A stretch of DNA of 64,000 bases. Source: Dehalococcoidia bacterium (GTDB lineage Bacteria; Chloroflexota; Dehalococcoidia; SZUA-161). Position 1 is the first letter of the stretch, and every line of letters starts with the position of its first letter. Positions 63,087 to 64,000 of the stretch are shown piece by piece. The stretch spans positions 1 through 64,000 of the forward strand of contig JACWAE010000048.1 in NCBI GenBank assembly GCA_014874385.1, in the 5' to 3' direction. Under the pieces are notes generated by a model. It was not told the DNA's origin, searched no databases, and saw only the letters and a list, made by a program, of their open reading frames with translations. The translations under genes and the position numbers were made by a program.

Positions 63087-64000
63087 CTAACCTTTGAGCA
63101 GCTCTTTGACCTTGTTCATAAAGGGAGGCAGCACCTTCTTGTAATCGCCAACCACACCATAGCGGGCTACCTTGAAAATATTGGCCTCAGCGTCTTTGTT
63201 TATGGCTACAATGTTCTTCGCCCCAGAACACCCTGAGAGGTGCTGGCTTGCCCCTGATACTGCTACAGCGATATAAAGGGTGGGAGAGACAATCTTGCCT
63301 GTGAGCCCTATTTGCAGAGTAGCCGGCACCCATCCGTTGTCGCAAGGTGGTCGGCTTGCACCCAAAGCTCCACCCAGAAGCTTTGCCAGCTCTCTAAGCG
63401 GCGCGAAGTTATCGGGCCCACCCATTCCCCTGCCCCCACAGACAATCACATTGGCGTCTTCGAGCTTCACGCCCTCTACTTTTTCCTTCACTCGCTCCAC
63501 AAACCTGGCTCTTATCTTTGAAGCGTCAAGTTTGGGATCGAAGCTAATAGTCTCGCCTTTGCGGGAATCGTTGCGCGCCAGGGGCTCCATAGTTTTCGGC
63601 CTGACGGTCGCCATCTGGGGCCGAGTTTTCTCGCAGACTATCTCAGCTAAGGCGCTGCCGCCATATACCGGCTTCGTCTGTACCATAAGCTTAGTCTGCG
63701 GATCAATCTTCAGGTCAAGGCAGTCCAGTGTAACACCAGTGCCCAATCTGAATGCCAGCCTCGGCGCCAAATCGCGCCCCATAGGAGTCTGACCAATTAG
63801 CAAGATATTGGGCTTGACCTCCTGGCAAAGCTTCTCTAGCGCACCTACGTAAGAATCAGTGACATAATCCTTGAGCAGAGGGCTTTCGATAACATACACC
63901 TTGTCCGCACCGAAGGCGATAGCATCCTTGGCTGCATCGCCGACCTTGTCCGCAAGGAGCACAGCCGACAACTGCTCACCAAGGCCATCGGCAAGCCTTC
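63087..64000 (-). CDS. etfA: Electron transfer flavoprotein alpha subunit, 5' end cut by window edge
   Basis: The FAD-binding alpha subunit of electron transfer flavoprotein, which passes electrons from acyl-CoA dehydrogenases or, in some anaerobes, takes part in electron bifurcation. About 304 codons are visible, open to the window end. Conserved parts: [33 protein letters not shown] near the middle, [39 protein letters not shown], and the FAD signature [62 protein letters not shown] at the C-terminus. The fixA/etfB partner would lie beyond the window, upstream in transcription. Confidence 0.95.
   Translation of the reverse strand, partial: RLADGLGEQLSAVLLADKVGDAAKDAIAFGADKVYVIESPLLKDYVTDSYVGALEKLCQEVKPNILLIGQTPMGRDLAPRLAFRLGTGVTLDCLDLKIDPQTKLMVQTKPVYGGSALAEIVCEKTRPQMATVRPKTMEPLARNDSRKGETISFDPKLDASKIRARFVERVKEKVEGVKLEDANVIVCGGRGMGGPDNFAPLRELAKLLGGALGASRPPCDNGWVPATLQIGLTGKIVSPTLYIAVAVSGASQHLSGCSGAKNIVAINKDAEANIFKVARYGVVGDYKKVLPPFMNKVKELLKG

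Overview
The window is a gene-dense bacterial chromosome segment. It reads most like a Chloroflexota genome, probably close to Dehalococcoidia. Four things point there: a division remnant mraZ-rsmH-ftsZ with none of the usual peptidoglycan genes between rsmH and ftsZ; a Gram-positive-type LexA with a CGAAC-N4-GTTC operator; an archaeal-type split glutamate synthase beside NrpR/DUF128 regulators; and Rex, RemA-like and BadF/HgdC-type activase genes. This placement is an inference from gene content and was not tested by phylogeny. I see no rRNA, tRNA or CRISPR.

Layout. 1-1448 is the 3' part of uvrB. 1761-11936 (minus strand) is a dedicated lipid cluster: an OleA-like condensing enzyme, FabF, ACP, two CrtI-like flavoproteins, FabG, FabZ, FabI, a phosphopantetheinyl transferase and a DUF362 protein. 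12112-19625 (minus) holds a giant 2-hydroxyacyl-CoA dehydratase activase fusion, a class II aldolase, a GH1 glycosidase and an LsrF-like aldolase. 19695-24759 contains lexA, rpsT, lysA and the minimal division cluster, with a clear LexA operator and a four-copy MraZ box. 24961-25361 holds eroded gene fragments. 25381-32405 is a complete F-type ATP synthase operon. 32402-37603 (minus) is a housekeeping run: rex, ubiE, gmk, remA-like, aroA, tyrA and a site-2 protease.

37600-41300 is an AT-richer accessory patch: a toxin-antitoxin pair between 65-bp direct repeats, a DUF4238 gene coupled to an unrecognised gene, and a probable structured non-coding RNA with its own promoter and strong terminator. 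41308-43033 encodes a thiamine-binding-like protein and two envelope-stress membrane proteins.

43485-59344 (plus) is a nitrogen-assimilation supercluster: ferredoxin, hisH, FAD oxidoreductase, glutamate synthase amidotransferase, zinc ribbon, hisF, glutamate synthase core, GXGXG subunit, NrpR-like regulator, receiver-dead OmpR-type regulator, two ammonium transporters, P-II, glutamine synthetase, glutamine-dependent NAD synthetase and a second NrpR-like regulator. Ammonium is imported, fixed by GlnA, and the glutamine is consumed by three amidotransferase systems encoded alongside. Leader regions carry notable inverted repeats. Both amtB genes have an 11-bp stem whose 3' arm reaches into the start codon, with unrelated sequences but matching geometry. 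59497-62285 has a two-component system with a PepSY protein; dedA and a truncated etfA close the window.

The strongest candidates for something undescribed are the paired amtB leaders, the OleA/CrtI lipid cluster and the 40.9-41.2 kb RNA.
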